NCBI RefSeq assembly: GCF_003477885.1
Contig: NZ_QUEE01000003.1
Location: 310,001 to 374,000, forward strand
From: Lachnotalea sp. AF33-28
GTDB taxonomy: Bacteria; Bacillota; Clostridia; Lachnospirales; Lachnospiraceae
DNA: 64,000 nucleotides
Reading direction: 5' to 3'
The position numbers were made by a program, and so were the translations under genes. Positions within the stretch are counted from its first letter, which is position 1; every line of letters starts with the position of its first letter. Of this stretch, positions 24,704-33,153 are shown piece by piece. The notes beneath the pieces were generated by a model. It was given only the letters and a program-made list of their open reading frames with translations, was not told the DNA's origin and searched no databases.

Positions 24704-26011
24704 TCATTGCTCCAGCTTCTTCACTATGGAAACCAGGGAATCCTCCCTGCCAAAGCCGCCGGATTTGGTGACTACCGGCACATTGGTATGTTCCCCGCCA
24801 ATCAGAACTCCCAGAGGAATATAGGGCTCAATTTCTCTTGTGATCTCAATCCCGCCGGCTCCCAGTTTCCTCGTGACCGCTACCGCCGTGTCACCGCCAA
24901 AAAGCACCAATCCCCTAAGGCCCACCGCATCAGCCGCCGCTAAAGCCATTTCGCCTAAAAATCCCAGCACTTTTTTTCTCACAGCCTGCAGCTCCTGCCA
25001 GTTATCCTGATAGTAATTAAGAATATTTTCCTTGCTGTCCCCGGAAGCGTCCACCACCACATGGCATCCTTCCTTCAGCTTAGCGGCAGTAATGCGGGCC
25101 GCATCGGCGCAGGCCTCTCTGTATTCCGTCTCCCCGCCAGCAAGATGTGCCACGTTCACCCGCAGCACATAGGAACGGTCACAGGACTCTTCAAACCTTT
25201 TAATCTGCAGTTTGGACATTCTGGCCGGGCTGCCTGACAGCACCAGCACCGGAGCGCTGCGCTTCCTGCGTGGCAGATGCAGCTTTGTATGCATACCCAT
25301 AGCCCGTATGCTGCCCAGCTGTTCGATATGCTTGAAGAGTCCGGCAGATCCGCATAGGAGCAGCCGTCCCCTATAGAGAGCGCTTCCCTGCACGATGCTG
25401 CGCAGGTCTCCGTCGTCGATGGTGTCCGCCACCAGAAGCCGCGTTCCCCGGGCAACGCATTCTTCTATCCCCGCAGATACGGACTCCGCGCCATTGCGGA
25501 TCGTCCTGATGTCTATCATACCAACCTGTGCCGGATATTGCTCCTGGATTATCATGGAAATCTCCGATTCGTACACCGGTGCGTAAGGATCCTTGGCCAG
25601 CTCCGTATTTTCTAACGGCGATCCGTATACATAGTGTACGCCGTTTACAGTGGTCCTGCCGTTAAAGGGAAGGGCCGGCGCTATGACCACGCAGTCCGCC
25701 TGTCCGCTTTCCAGAACGGCCAACAGCTCCGCGCCGATATTGCCCCGAAGGGTAGAATCTATCTTCTTATAAATCAGCCGGCAGTCCTGCTGCCGAAACC
25801 CTTCAAGGGCTGCCAAAACCTGGCTGTAGGCCTTCTCCATCGGGACATTTCTGCTCTCGGTGCTCATGATGATGACATCCGACTGACTCTCCCATTCCGG
25901 GAGCTTGTGGATATCAAACGCCACCCGCACCACATAATTCTGCTCCAGCATCTGTACACCGGCATCCATGGCCCCGGTCAAATCATCTGCAATCACGCCA
26001 TAACAAGTCAA
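24704..26011 (-). CDS. Four-carbon acid-sugar kinase (DUF1537 family)
   Basis: 435 residues. The N-terminal domain opens with YGVIADDLTGAMDAGVQM, the family sugar-binding motif. KKIDSTLRGNIGAEL follows, and the C-terminal nucleotide-binding part contains VLFGGDTAVAVTRKLGA and EIEPYIPLGVL. DUF1537 kinases (OtnK/DtnK) phosphorylate D-threonate, D-erythronate or related 3-oxo/4-carbon acids at O4. The downstream PdxA-like gene would then oxidise and decarboxylate the product. It follows the second permease gene (gap 89 bp), linking uptake to phosphorylation. Exact stereoisomer unknown. Confidence 0.9.
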   Translation of the reverse strand: MTCYGVIADDLTGAMDAGVQMLEQNYVVRVAFDIHKLPEWESQSDVIIMSTESRNVPMEKAYSQVLAALEGFRQQDCRLIYKKIDSTLRGNIGAELLAVLESGQADCVVIAPALPFNGRTTVNGVHYVYGSPLENTELAKDPYAPVYESEISMIIQEQYPAQVGMIDIRTIRNGAESVSAGIEECVARGTRLLVADTIDDGDLRSIVQGSALYRGRLLLCGSAGLFKHIEQLGSIRAMGMHTKLHLPRRKRSAPVLVLSGSPARMSKLQIKRFEESCDRSYVLRVNVAHLAGGETEYREACADAARITAAKLKEGCHVVVDASGDSKENILNYYQDNWQELQAVRKKVLGFLGEMALAAADAVGLRGLVLFGGDTAVAVTRKLGAGGIEITREIEPYIPLGVLIGGEHTNVPVVTKSGGFGREDSLVSIVKKLEQ

Positions 26012-26100
26012 TGTATCTTCCTCATTTCTGTGCCGCCCTTAAATCTCCTCATCCGTTTGCCGCCGCAGCACAGGCGCAAACAGTCCGTCTCCTGCCGCCG

Positions 26101-26985
26101 TCATCCCTTCACCGATCCGATCAGTATACCGCTCTTAAAATACTTCTGTACAAACGGATACACGCACACGATGGGAAGCATGGCCATAAATACCGTCGCT
26201 GCCTTCAGATTCTGGGGATTGATCAGCACCCCATTCTGTATCACTGTGGGAAAGGTTCTGGTTCCCCCGTCATCGCTGATCACCACATTTTTCAGGATCT
26301 GCTGGATCGTATAATATTTAGGATTCTTCAGATAAATCTGCGGGAACAGATACTGGTTCCAGATCATGACCGCATAGAACATGCCGATGGTGGCAATGAT
26401 CGCTTTGGACAGCGGCACATAGATCTTCCAAAGGATCTGGAAGGTGTTGGCTCCGTCCACATAGGCGGCATCATCCAGTTCCTCAGGTATCCCGTTAAAA
26501 AAGGACATGGTAATCATCAGGTACTGAGTGCTGATGGCGTTGGGGATCACCATAGCTAACGGATTGTCCACAAAGCCAAGCTTGCTGAACAGGATATAGG
26601 TGGGGATGATGCCCGCCTCAAATACCCAGGAAAGCACCAGCAGCTTGCGGATTGCAAACCTCTCCTTCAGGCTTCTTCTGGTCAGCACATAAGCCAGGAT
26701 AAAGGTCATAACCAGGGCGAAGAGCATTCCCAGCACCGTGTAAACGGCGGAATTGCGGAATCCCTGCATAATGTTTAAGTTCGTGTTCTGGAATATGTAT
26801 TTATAGGCCTCCAGATTCCATCCTTTGGCAAAAAATACCACTTCACCGTTTACAAGGGAATACCCGTCGCTGACCGACTGGAAAAAGATGTAGAGAAACG
26901 GATAGACGCAGACCAGAGCGATCAGGATCATCACAATGCTGTTTACCACATCGAACAGCTTTATTTTTCTGTGTTTTCTTTTCAT
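26101..26985 (-). CDS. Carbohydrate ABC transporter permease, LplC/YtcP type
   Basis: 294 residues with six predicted membrane helices. The cytosolic EAA loop that docks on the ATPase is clear: ELDDAAYVDGANTFQILWKIYVPLSKAII, residues about 190-220. Family members end in the pattern VYPFVQKYFKSGILIGSVKG, as here. It works with the permease gene just upstream (14-bp gap) and the lipoprotein at 28054. No ATPase is encoded nearby, so a shared MsmK-type ATPase elsewhere in the genome presumably energises it. Substrate inferred as an oligosaccharide with acidic or deoxy sugar content from the neighbouring enzymes. Confidence 0.92.
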   Translation of the reverse strand: MKRKHRKIKLFDVVNSIVMILIALVCVYPFLYIFFQSVSDGYSLVNGEVVFFAKGWNLEAYKYIFQNTNLNIMQGFRNSAVYTVLGMLFALVMTFILAYVLTRRSLKERFAIRKLLVLSWVFEAGIIPTYILFSKLGFVDNPLAMVIPNAISTQYLMITMSFFNGIPEELDDAAYVDGANTFQILWKIYVPLSKAIIATIGMFYAVMIWNQYLFPQIYLKNPKYYTIQQILKNVVISDDGGTRTFPTVIQNGVLINPQNLKAATVFMAMLPIVCVYPFVQKYFKSGILIGSVKG

Positions 26986-26999
26986 CCTGCTTTTCCTTT

Positions 27000-27944
27000 C
27001 TAAAACAGACGGGTTTCCGCGTATTTTTTTGACAGCTTATTGGTCAGAATCACCAGAAGGAACGCGATGACTGATTTCACCATATTGACAGCGGTTGCAT
27101 AGCCGTAATCCGGAAAACCCGTGGACTGGAAGCTTAAGCGGTATACATAAGTCTGCAGCACGTCCGCCGTCTCATAAACACTGGGATTGTACATCAGGAG
27201 GATTCTGTCCAGGTCAACGGAAAAGATGTTGCCCACAGCTACGATCAGCATGACCACCACGGTGGTCTTAATGCCCGGCAGCGTGATCTTCATCATCTTC
27301 TGCCATCGGCTGGCTCCGTCCACGCTGGCCGCCTCATAAATGGACGGGTCTATGGACATGATGGCCGCCATATAGATGATTCCGTAATAACCGCAGGTCT
27401 GCCAGATCTGCAAAATCACGTACAGGGGCCGGAACCATCCCGGCTGTGCCATGAAATAAATCGGTTCCATGCCGAGCTTCACCAGCATCATGTTGATTAC
27501 GCCTGTGGTGGGCGACACCATCGTATAAAGGATGCTGACCATGACCGCTGACGATATGAAATAGGGCAGAAAACTGATGGACTGCACGCCCTTTTTTACC
27601 AGACTGTTCTTCAGTTCATTTAGAAACAGGGCGAAGGCCACCGGCACCGTAAAGGAAAAGACCAGCGTATACAGCGCCAGCAGCACCGTGTTGCGGATCA
27701 GCGTGAGCATATAAGGCTCTTTGAATATGCGCATGAAATTCTCCAGCCCGATGAACGGGCTGCCCAGAATTCCCTTAAATGGACTGTAATCCTGAAACGC
27801 GATCACCATCCCGAACAAAGGGCCCACTTTAAACAGCAGCCAGCAGCCCAAAGCCGGGATCATCATCAGATAGATCAGCCGGTTTTTTCTGATATACTGC
27901 AGAAGACGTTTCCCTCTGCTTTGTTTGGTCTTAATGTTCTCCAT
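27000..27944 (-). CDS. Carbohydrate ABC transporter permease, LplB type
   Basis: 314 residues, six membrane helices. The N-terminal positive segment (KTKQSRGKRLLQYIRKNRLIY) precedes helix 1, and the loop IYEAASVDGASRWQKMMKITLPGI is the EAA motif. KVGPLFGMVIAFQDYSPFKG is typical of LplB/YteP permeases that import oligosaccharides such as pectin or xylan fragments. It is the first of the two permease genes, 109 bp downstream of the solute-binding lipoprotein. The same transcript continues into the kinase and dehydrogenase genes. Confidence 0.93.
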   Translation of the reverse strand: MENIKTKQSRGKRLLQYIRKNRLIYLMMIPALGCWLLFKVGPLFGMVIAFQDYSPFKGILGSPFIGLENFMRIFKEPYMLTLIRNTVLLALYTLVFSFTVPVAFALFLNELKNSLVKKGVQSISFLPYFISSAVMVSILYTMVSPTTGVINMMLVKLGMEPIYFMAQPGWFRPLYVILQIWQTCGYYGIIYMAAIMSIDPSIYEAASVDGASRWQKMMKITLPGIKTTVVVMLIVAVGNIFSVDLDRILLMYNPSVYETADVLQTYVYRLSFQSTGFPDYGYATAVNMVKSVIAFLLVILTNKLSKKYAETRLF

Positions 27945-28053
27945 TCGATTTCCTCTCTATCTTGCGGCATTGGGTGAAAAATATGAGGGGCAGGGCTGCC
28001 CCTGTCCCTCTCCCGGCGCGCGCCCGGGGCGCTTAACTCTCCCGCCTCTATGC

Positions 28054-29688
28054 TTATTTATACATGGCGTCGTAGGCTTCCTGTTCAATCTCCACGATTC
28101 TGTCATAGCCCAGACCGTCCATCTCAGCCAGAAACGCATCCCACTCATCCATGCTTCTCTCACCCTTGATGAATTTCAGCACACCGGAATTCATGCTTTC
28201 ATTGACGATGGATACCAGGTTGGAGATCTCCTTCGTCTGATCCGTGCTGTAGATGATGTTCCAGCGCTGCGCCAGATTATCCTCTGTAAACAGGCTTAAC
28301 GCGATATCGGTGGTAAATTCCGTGTTATAGGAATAAAACGCTTCGTTGTCAATCGGCTTAATAAAGGTCAGCTGGTCGGTGAGGAAGGACCATTTCTTGG
28401 TGCCCGCAGGCTTCTGCTCTTCCTGGGTATAATCCACCAGATACTGCTTCCTGCCGTCCGCCACTTCATAGCTGACGCCTTCCACACCCCAGTTTGCCAG
28501 AGTCTGTCCCTCTTCAGAGAAGAAGAAATCCAGATACTTCATGATCATCGGCGCCTTGTCCTCAGCGGTTATATTAATAGCCATGCACCGTCTCTCATCA
28601 TACTGCAGTTTGGCCGTCATCTTTGTGGTGTTGCCGTTTACCGTCTTCATGTACGGGATTACATTCAGATCGTACTCCGGGTATGTCGTCTTGTCCGAGT
28701 TGTTCATAAACCATGCCGGCCTCGTATAACCGTCTGTAAAGATGGAACTCTTTCCGGTCAGCACACTGGTCTCCCACTGTTCCTCGGAAATAGCCCCGCT
28801 TACCCATTCCGGATCGATCAGGCCTTCCGCATACAATGTATGATACCATTCCACCATCTGTTTGAAGCCTTCGGCCTTAAGATCGTATCCGTAAGCGCTG
28901 CTGGTATAGTAGTTGCCGTGGGCAGTACCGCCCTCAAAACCTGCTGATGCTTCAAAATAAGGCATAAAGCGCAGCAGCTGATCCCTGCCGGACAGCGGAT
29001 AATAGTTGGAGTCCTTGGCGCCGTAATAAGCCTTCAGCGTGCGCATGGCTTCCGTAAACTCATCGATGGTTCCAGGTATCTTTTCAATGCCGGCTTCCTT
29101 GAAGTGATCGGTCCTGTAGGCCACCACATCCGCCGATGTGGGAGTCTCATTGGCCAGGCCGTAGATCGCTCCGTTCTCACTGGTCACCAGCGCCGCATAG
29201 CCGGGATGGTCCTCCAGATACTTCTGTATATTGGGCGCATACTGCTCGATATAGGGCTTAAGATCCACAAATGCGCCCTGCTCGCCGTAGACATTGGCCT
29301 GGGCAAGCTTTACGATCCCGGCGTCAGGAAAGCTCTTGCTGATCATCCTCTGATCCACATCGGAATAGTAGTCATCATTTTCAGAAGGTCCTTCCACAAA
29401 TTCCACCGTCACCCCTGTCTTCTCCGGAACATAAGTGTACCATTCCAGATCATTGAGCCATGTTACAAACTTGCTGTGCATCAGGTAGCTGAATGTCCCG
29501 CCCAAAGCCTCCGTTCCGGCCGTGCTCTCCGCCTGTGTCTCTCCGGCAGGACCTGCCTGTGCGGTCCCATCCGTTTTGGCAGTCCCATTCTGTGCGTCTT
29601 TTCCGGAACAGCCGCTAAGACCTGCGGCAGCAAGAAGCAGCGCCGCCAGCACGGCCGCCGTCATTCTTCTGACTGATTTCTTCCCCAT
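28054..29688 (-). CDS. Extracellular solute-binding lipoprotein of an LplABC-type importer
   Basis: 544 residues. A signal peptide with lipobox (LLLAAAGLSGC, cleavage before the Cys at about residue 24) anchors the protein outside the membrane. A low-complexity linker (TAKTDGTAQAGPAGETQAES) follows, then the family-1 type binding domain of the LplA/YtcQ class (PDAGIVKLAQANVYGEQGAFVDLKPYIEQY, MIMKYLDFFFSEEGQTLANWG). I use the ATG at 29688 because GGAGGAAG precedes it. It is the first gene of the minus-strand run and probably carries the main promoter upstream in 29689-29950. It delivers a glycan fragment to the two permeases. Confidence 0.93.
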   Translation of the reverse strand: MGKKSVRRMTAAVLAALLLAAAGLSGCSGKDAQNGTAKTDGTAQAGPAGETQAESTAGTEALGGTFSYLMHSKFVTWLNDLEWYTYVPEKTGVTVEFVEGPSENDDYYSDVDQRMISKSFPDAGIVKLAQANVYGEQGAFVDLKPYIEQYAPNIQKYLEDHPGYAALVTSENGAIYGLANETPTSADVVAYRTDHFKEAGIEKIPGTIDEFTEAMRTLKAYYGAKDSNYYPLSGRDQLLRFMPYFEASAGFEGGTAHGNYYTSSAYGYDLKAEGFKQMVEWYHTLYAEGLIDPEWVSGAISEEQWETSVLTGKSSIFTDGYTRPAWFMNNSDKTTYPEYDLNVIPYMKTVNGNTTKMTAKLQYDERRCMAINITAEDKAPMIMKYLDFFFSEEGQTLANWGVEGVSYEVADGRKQYLVDYTQEEQKPAGTKKWSFLTDQLTFIKPIDNEAFYSYNTEFTTDIALSLFTEDNLAQRWNIIYSTDQTKEISNLVSIVNESMNSGVLKFIKGERSMDEWDAFLAEMDGLGYDRIVEIEQEAYDAMYK

Positions 29689-29953
29689 AACTTCCTCCAT
29701 TCCTGCGCCATTTACGGCACATATCAAGTTGTTTTGCTGTTGGCATTATTGTCTCATATGCACGCCGGCATGAACATAAAGGATTGTGCTATCGCCCTGT
29801 ACATTTGTGCTGTTTCCGATGGTCGCCGTGTTTCTGTTCATGAACCGCTTTTTTATCGAAGGGATTACGGCGGGTGCTGTGAAGGGATGAAAGTTTTGTA
29901 GTTCTTTACTGACAGAGTGTTTTGAGGTATTATGGAAATATGCGGATCTTTAA

Positions 29954-29988
29954 GTGCGCGCAGATCATCAGCTTTTGGCTGGTGGCAG
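29954..29988 (+). repeat. Diverged single copy E of the double-hairpin leader element
   Basis: Reads GTGCGCGCAGATCATCAGC, a TTTT loop, then GGCTGGTGGCAG. The second hairpin is kept with paired changes (AACC/GGTT in other copies is AGC/GCT here); the first hairpin is degraded. It ends 20 nt before the ATG of the next gene, directly ahead of GAGGAGGAG. The remaining gap (29728-29953) is gene-free and presumably holds divergent promoters. Confidence 0.65.
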
Positions 29989-30007
29989 TAGACGAGGAGG
30001 AGATTTT

Positions 30008-31657
30008 ATGATGAGAGTTCCTGCTTATGAGGGAGTGAAAGCGGAGGGAGAACTGGGATTCAGGCTGGCGAAAAATTTTGCCAGACTGGAGGATACAGAG
30101 TACCGTCCGGATGTATTGTTTGAAATTGAGAAAAATGGATGGGCCGGGGACTGGGAAGGCAGAACCGTTCTGGCCCTTGTCCTGCTGTCCCGCACCACCG
30201 GGCAGAAGGCAGCCTATCTGGATGAAATTCTGGATAAGCTGGAGGAGGAAATGAACCCGAAGGGCTATCTGAAAGGAATTCTTCCTGACGGTGAAGCGGA
30301 TGAACAGCAGTTGTCCGGCCATAACTGGCTGCTTCGGGGACTGCTGGAGCATTATCTGTGGACCGGCAGCGAAAGAAGTGAACGAATGGCCAGGAAAATT
30401 GTAGAAAATTTGTATCTGCCTGTCCGGCCTCTGTATAAAAACTACCCTACAGATCCGGCTATGCGCAGCATGGATGGTGAGGCTTCCGGCCGCATTGGCG
30501 GCAATGTCGTTTACGGCTGGCATCTCTCCACAGATATCGGATGCGCCTTTATGTCCATGGATGCGCTCAGCCAGTATTACAGCATCTTCGGAGATGAGCG
30601 GGTGGCAGACCTTCTATGGAAAATGTTCGAAGCCTTCTGCCGCATCGACTTTATGAAGGCTTCCATGCAGACCCACGCTTCTCTTTCCGCATGCCGAGGC
30701 CTGATCCGCTTTTATAAGTGCACCGAGCGAACGGAGCTTTTGGATTTCGTTATTTCTTTCTTTGATTTTTACATGAAACATGGCATGACCGAAAATTATG
30801 CCAACTTCAACTGGTTCGGCCGCCCGCTGTGGACTGAGCCCTGCGCCATCGTCGATTCCTATCTGGTGGCTCTTGAGCTCTGGAAGGAGACAGGAAAGCT
30901 TGCTTACCTTCAGACAGCACACCGGATCTATTATAATGCGCTGGGCCATGGGCAGAGGAATAACGGCGGTTTCGGCTGCGATGACTGCGCGGGGCCGGGA
31001 CCTGCCGGCGCGTTTCTACGCGCCCAGAGAAATCACTATGAAGCCTGCTGGTGCTGCAGCATGAGAGGCGCCGAAGGGCTCACAAAAGCAGCCCTTCACT
31101 CCGTGCTGGAGGATGGCAGCCGGATTTATATCGCAGGCTGTTTCAGCGGCGAGTATGAGCTGGCGGATGCGCGGCTTACGGTACGGTCCGGCCTCCCCAG
31201 AGAAGGCCATTTAAGCATCCGCATATCCGGCTGCCAGGGACTTCATAAGTTTTACTTCTATATCCCTGAAGGCGCGGACCGTGATGCACTGCACCTGCAG
31301 GTGCGCGGCAGGGAAGTGCCCGCTGTCTGGGAAGACGGTTATCTGACCGTTTCGGTTCTGGGCTGCGGCGATGTCCGGCTGGTGTACCCGATCTGTCTGC
31401 AAAAGCGCGGAACTGTCAGCAAAGAAACTCCTGAAGGAAGCTGTACTTACTGGCATGGGGATCTGCTGCTGGGCGCAGAAACCAAAGATGCGGTCACGGT
31501 AGATGGGGACAAACTGGCACCACAGGCTCCGGCCGTTTACTCGGATGGACAGACCGTGCTGCAGCCGGTGGGACAGAGCATATATTTTGAGAGGGAGGAA
31601 CTGCTCAACAGATCATTGCAGGTTTTGTTCAACGCAAATGCAGGAGGGGATAATTAA
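30008..31657 (+). CDS. GH127-like glycoside hydrolase (beta-L-arabinofuranosidase family, DUF1680)
   Basis: 549 residues. The (alpha/alpha)6-barrel pattern is visible (NWLLRGLLEHYLWTGSE, GWHLSTDIGCAFMSMDALSQYY). The Cys-rich active-site region fits GH127: CDDC near residue 324 and HYEACWCCSMRGAEGL near 347-356. In GH127 enzymes a Glu and three Cys hold a zinc ion and one Cys is the nucleophile. The C-terminal third is beta-sandwich. No signal peptide, so it is cytoplasmic. Start ATG 30008 follows GAGGAGGAG. It is divergent from the importer operon and could act on the same imported glycan. The methyltransferase gene starts on the next base after its stop. Confidence 0.75.
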   Translation: MMRVPAYEGVKAEGELGFRLAKNFARLEDTEYRPDVLFEIEKNGWAGDWEGRTVLALVLLSRTTGQKAAYLDEILDKLEEEMNPKGYLKGILPDGEADEQQLSGHNWLLRGLLEHYLWTGSERSERMARKIVENLYLPVRPLYKNYPTDPAMRSMDGEASGRIGGNVVYGWHLSTDIGCAFMSMDALSQYYSIFGDERVADLLWKMFEAFCRIDFMKASMQTHASLSACRGLIRFYKCTERTELLDFVISFFDFYMKHGMTENYANFNWFGRPLWTEPCAIVDSYLVALELWKETGKLAYLQTAHRIYYNALGHGQRNNGGFGCDDCAGPGPAGAFLRAQRNHYEACWCCSMRGAEGLTKAALHSVLEDGSRIYIAGCFSGEYELADARLTVRSGLPREGHLSIRISGCQGLHKFYFYIPEGADRDALHLQVRGREVPAVWEDGYLTVSVLGCGDVRLVYPICLQKRGTVSKETPEGSCTYWHGDLLLGAETKDAVTVDGDKLAPQAPAVYSDGQTVLQPVGQSIYFEREELLNRSLQVLFNANAGGDN

Positions 31658-32407
31658 GTGGAACAACAGCCTTATTATTTAGCTTATGAAAAAAGATACA
31701 GGGCTGTATTTGAAGCCGGAGCAGAGCGTTGGGGACATTCTCCGGATGATCAGGAGCTTTTTAATGCGCTCAAAGAATGGGTAACCGCCAATCATTTAAC
31801 GGGTAAAAGTATTATAGAATTTGCCTGTGGCGAAGGGGCAGGGGGAATTATACTATCAGAGCTTGGTTGTAACTATCACGGAGTTGATATCGCCCCTTCT
31901 GCTGTTTTGAAGGCTAAGGAAAATTTAAAGAATTATCCGAACGCACGAATAGATATACTTGATATGGTTAAGGAGACTGCAGGCGAGAATTACGATGCTG
32001 CACTTGACTGCATGGGTTTTCATATGCTTGTCACCGACCAAGACAGAACATCCTATTTAAAAAACGCATTTTTATCTCTTAAACCTGGATCACCTATGCT
32101 TTTTTATAGGGAGTCCTATATAAACGGCAATCATAAAGAGGAAACAGTAAAATCCGCTGTCAATTCATATGAAGAATGGTTAAACATTACCGGCAGTGAC
32201 TATGAAACACCCTTACCCCGCAGGGTGGATACAGGTGATGGTGATATAGAAGTTATGGTGCCGCTTGTTCCGGCAAGAGCTAATGATAGAGACGGATATA
32301 TTTCAGAATTGCAGTCAGCCGGATTTTCAGTAGAAAAGTTCGTAGAAATGGATACTTCAAATACGATTCAGCATTCTGCCAGTATTTATGCGAGAAAACC
32401 GATTTAA
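31658..32407 (+). CDS. Class I SAM-dependent methyltransferase
   Basis: 249 residues from a GTG that directly follows the previous stop codon, with GGAGGGG 10 nt upstream. The SAM-binding core reads SIIEFACGEGAGGIILSELG (motif I), then YHGVDIAPSAVLKAKEN (acidic post-I) and AALDCMGFHMLVTD. The acceptor is unknown; relatives include small-molecule and antibiotic-resistance-type methyltransferases. The codon and base composition is more AT-rich than both neighbours, which suggests separate acquisition although it is coupled to the GH127-like gene. A strong hairpin terminates transcription after it. Confidence 0.8.
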   Translation: MEQQPYYLAYEKRYRAVFEAGAERWGHSPDDQELFNALKEWVTANHLTGKSIIEFACGEGAGGIILSELGCNYHGVDIAPSAVLKAKENLKNYPNARIDILDMVKETAGENYDAALDCMGFHMLVTDQDRTSYLKNAFLSLKPGSPMLFYRESYINGNHKEETVKSAVNSYEEWLNITGSDYETPLPRRVDTGDGDIEVMVPLVPARANDRDGYISELQSAGFSVEKFVEMDTSNTIQHSASIYARKPI

Positions 32408-32411
32408 AGAC

Positions 32412-32448
32412 AGAACCGGCGGCATATCAAACGCATGCCGCCGGTTCT
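32412..32448. terminator. Bidirectional hairpin terminator
   Basis: A perfect 14-bp stem (AGAACCGGCGGCAT at 32412-32425 with ATGCCGCCGGTTCT at 32435-32448) and a 9-nt loop. It lies between the convergent methyltransferase gene and the GH13 remnant. No long T-run is present on the plus side; CTTTAAA follows on the minus side. Confidence 0.7.
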
Positions 32449-32490
32449 ACCACACAAAGTCCACTTACAAAGCCCACCGGGCCTCGCAGA

Positions 32491-32913
32491 TCATTTCAGC
32501 ACCACAATCCCATACTCCGGTATGGTGAGCATCTCATCCTCCAGAACCGCCTCTTCTCCGGAGGTAGACAGCGTCCCCTTCATCCTCTCATAGCCATAAT
32601 CCTTTTTCGGCAGTACAACCCGCCGTTTTTGGGCGCTCCCGTTCATGACGATCAAAATCCGGCTGTTATGCCATGTTTTTATCATTATGCTGACATGCTG
32701 ATCAGCAATATCTTTCATGCAGGATACTACGCCTTTGACTATTTCAGGGTTTTCCTCTCTCAGCCGCAGCAGGTTCCTGTAATAATTCAATACGGAACTC
32801 TCATCTTCAAACTGCTGCTCTGACAGTTCATAAGGAGCCGAATTTCTCTTCGTGCCTTCCTTTTTGTCCATTTCTCTCATCTCCTGTTTCCCATTCCCTG
32901 TCATCGCTATCAT
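32491..32913 (-). pseudogene. GH13 alpha-glucosidase C-terminal remnant
   Basis: Up to 140 residues. The part LSEQQFEDESSVLNYYRNLLRLREENPEIVKG is the segment that follows the catalytic barrel in GH13 oligo-1,6-glucosidases and alpha-amylases. The rest (MLTIPEYGIVVLK at the end) is the C-terminal beta domain. The entire (beta/alpha)8 barrel with its Asp/Glu/Asp residues is missing, and the upstream 33.0 kb region does not encode it. It sits directly downstream of malQ on the same strand, so it is probably what remains of a maltodextrin-utilisation gene after deletion. It may still be translated as a small beta-sandwich protein. Confidence 0.6.
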
Positions 32914-33153
32914 CCTGTTTCCTCCCTGGCCGGCTTCGTCTCCCCGGCTTTATCTACCATATAAAAAGCGGATATTTTTGGATTTTCACTGCGGATACAG
33001 CGTTCTGTCTTAAGGCTATAGTAATATACAACTGCATTTACTTCAATAGACATTTCGTTACTTTTTTGTGAACAATTTGTGTTATATTTCACAAATATTT
33101 CTTACATTTACTGGAATACCCTTTTGTGCAACTTGCCCCACATTTTCCCATCT

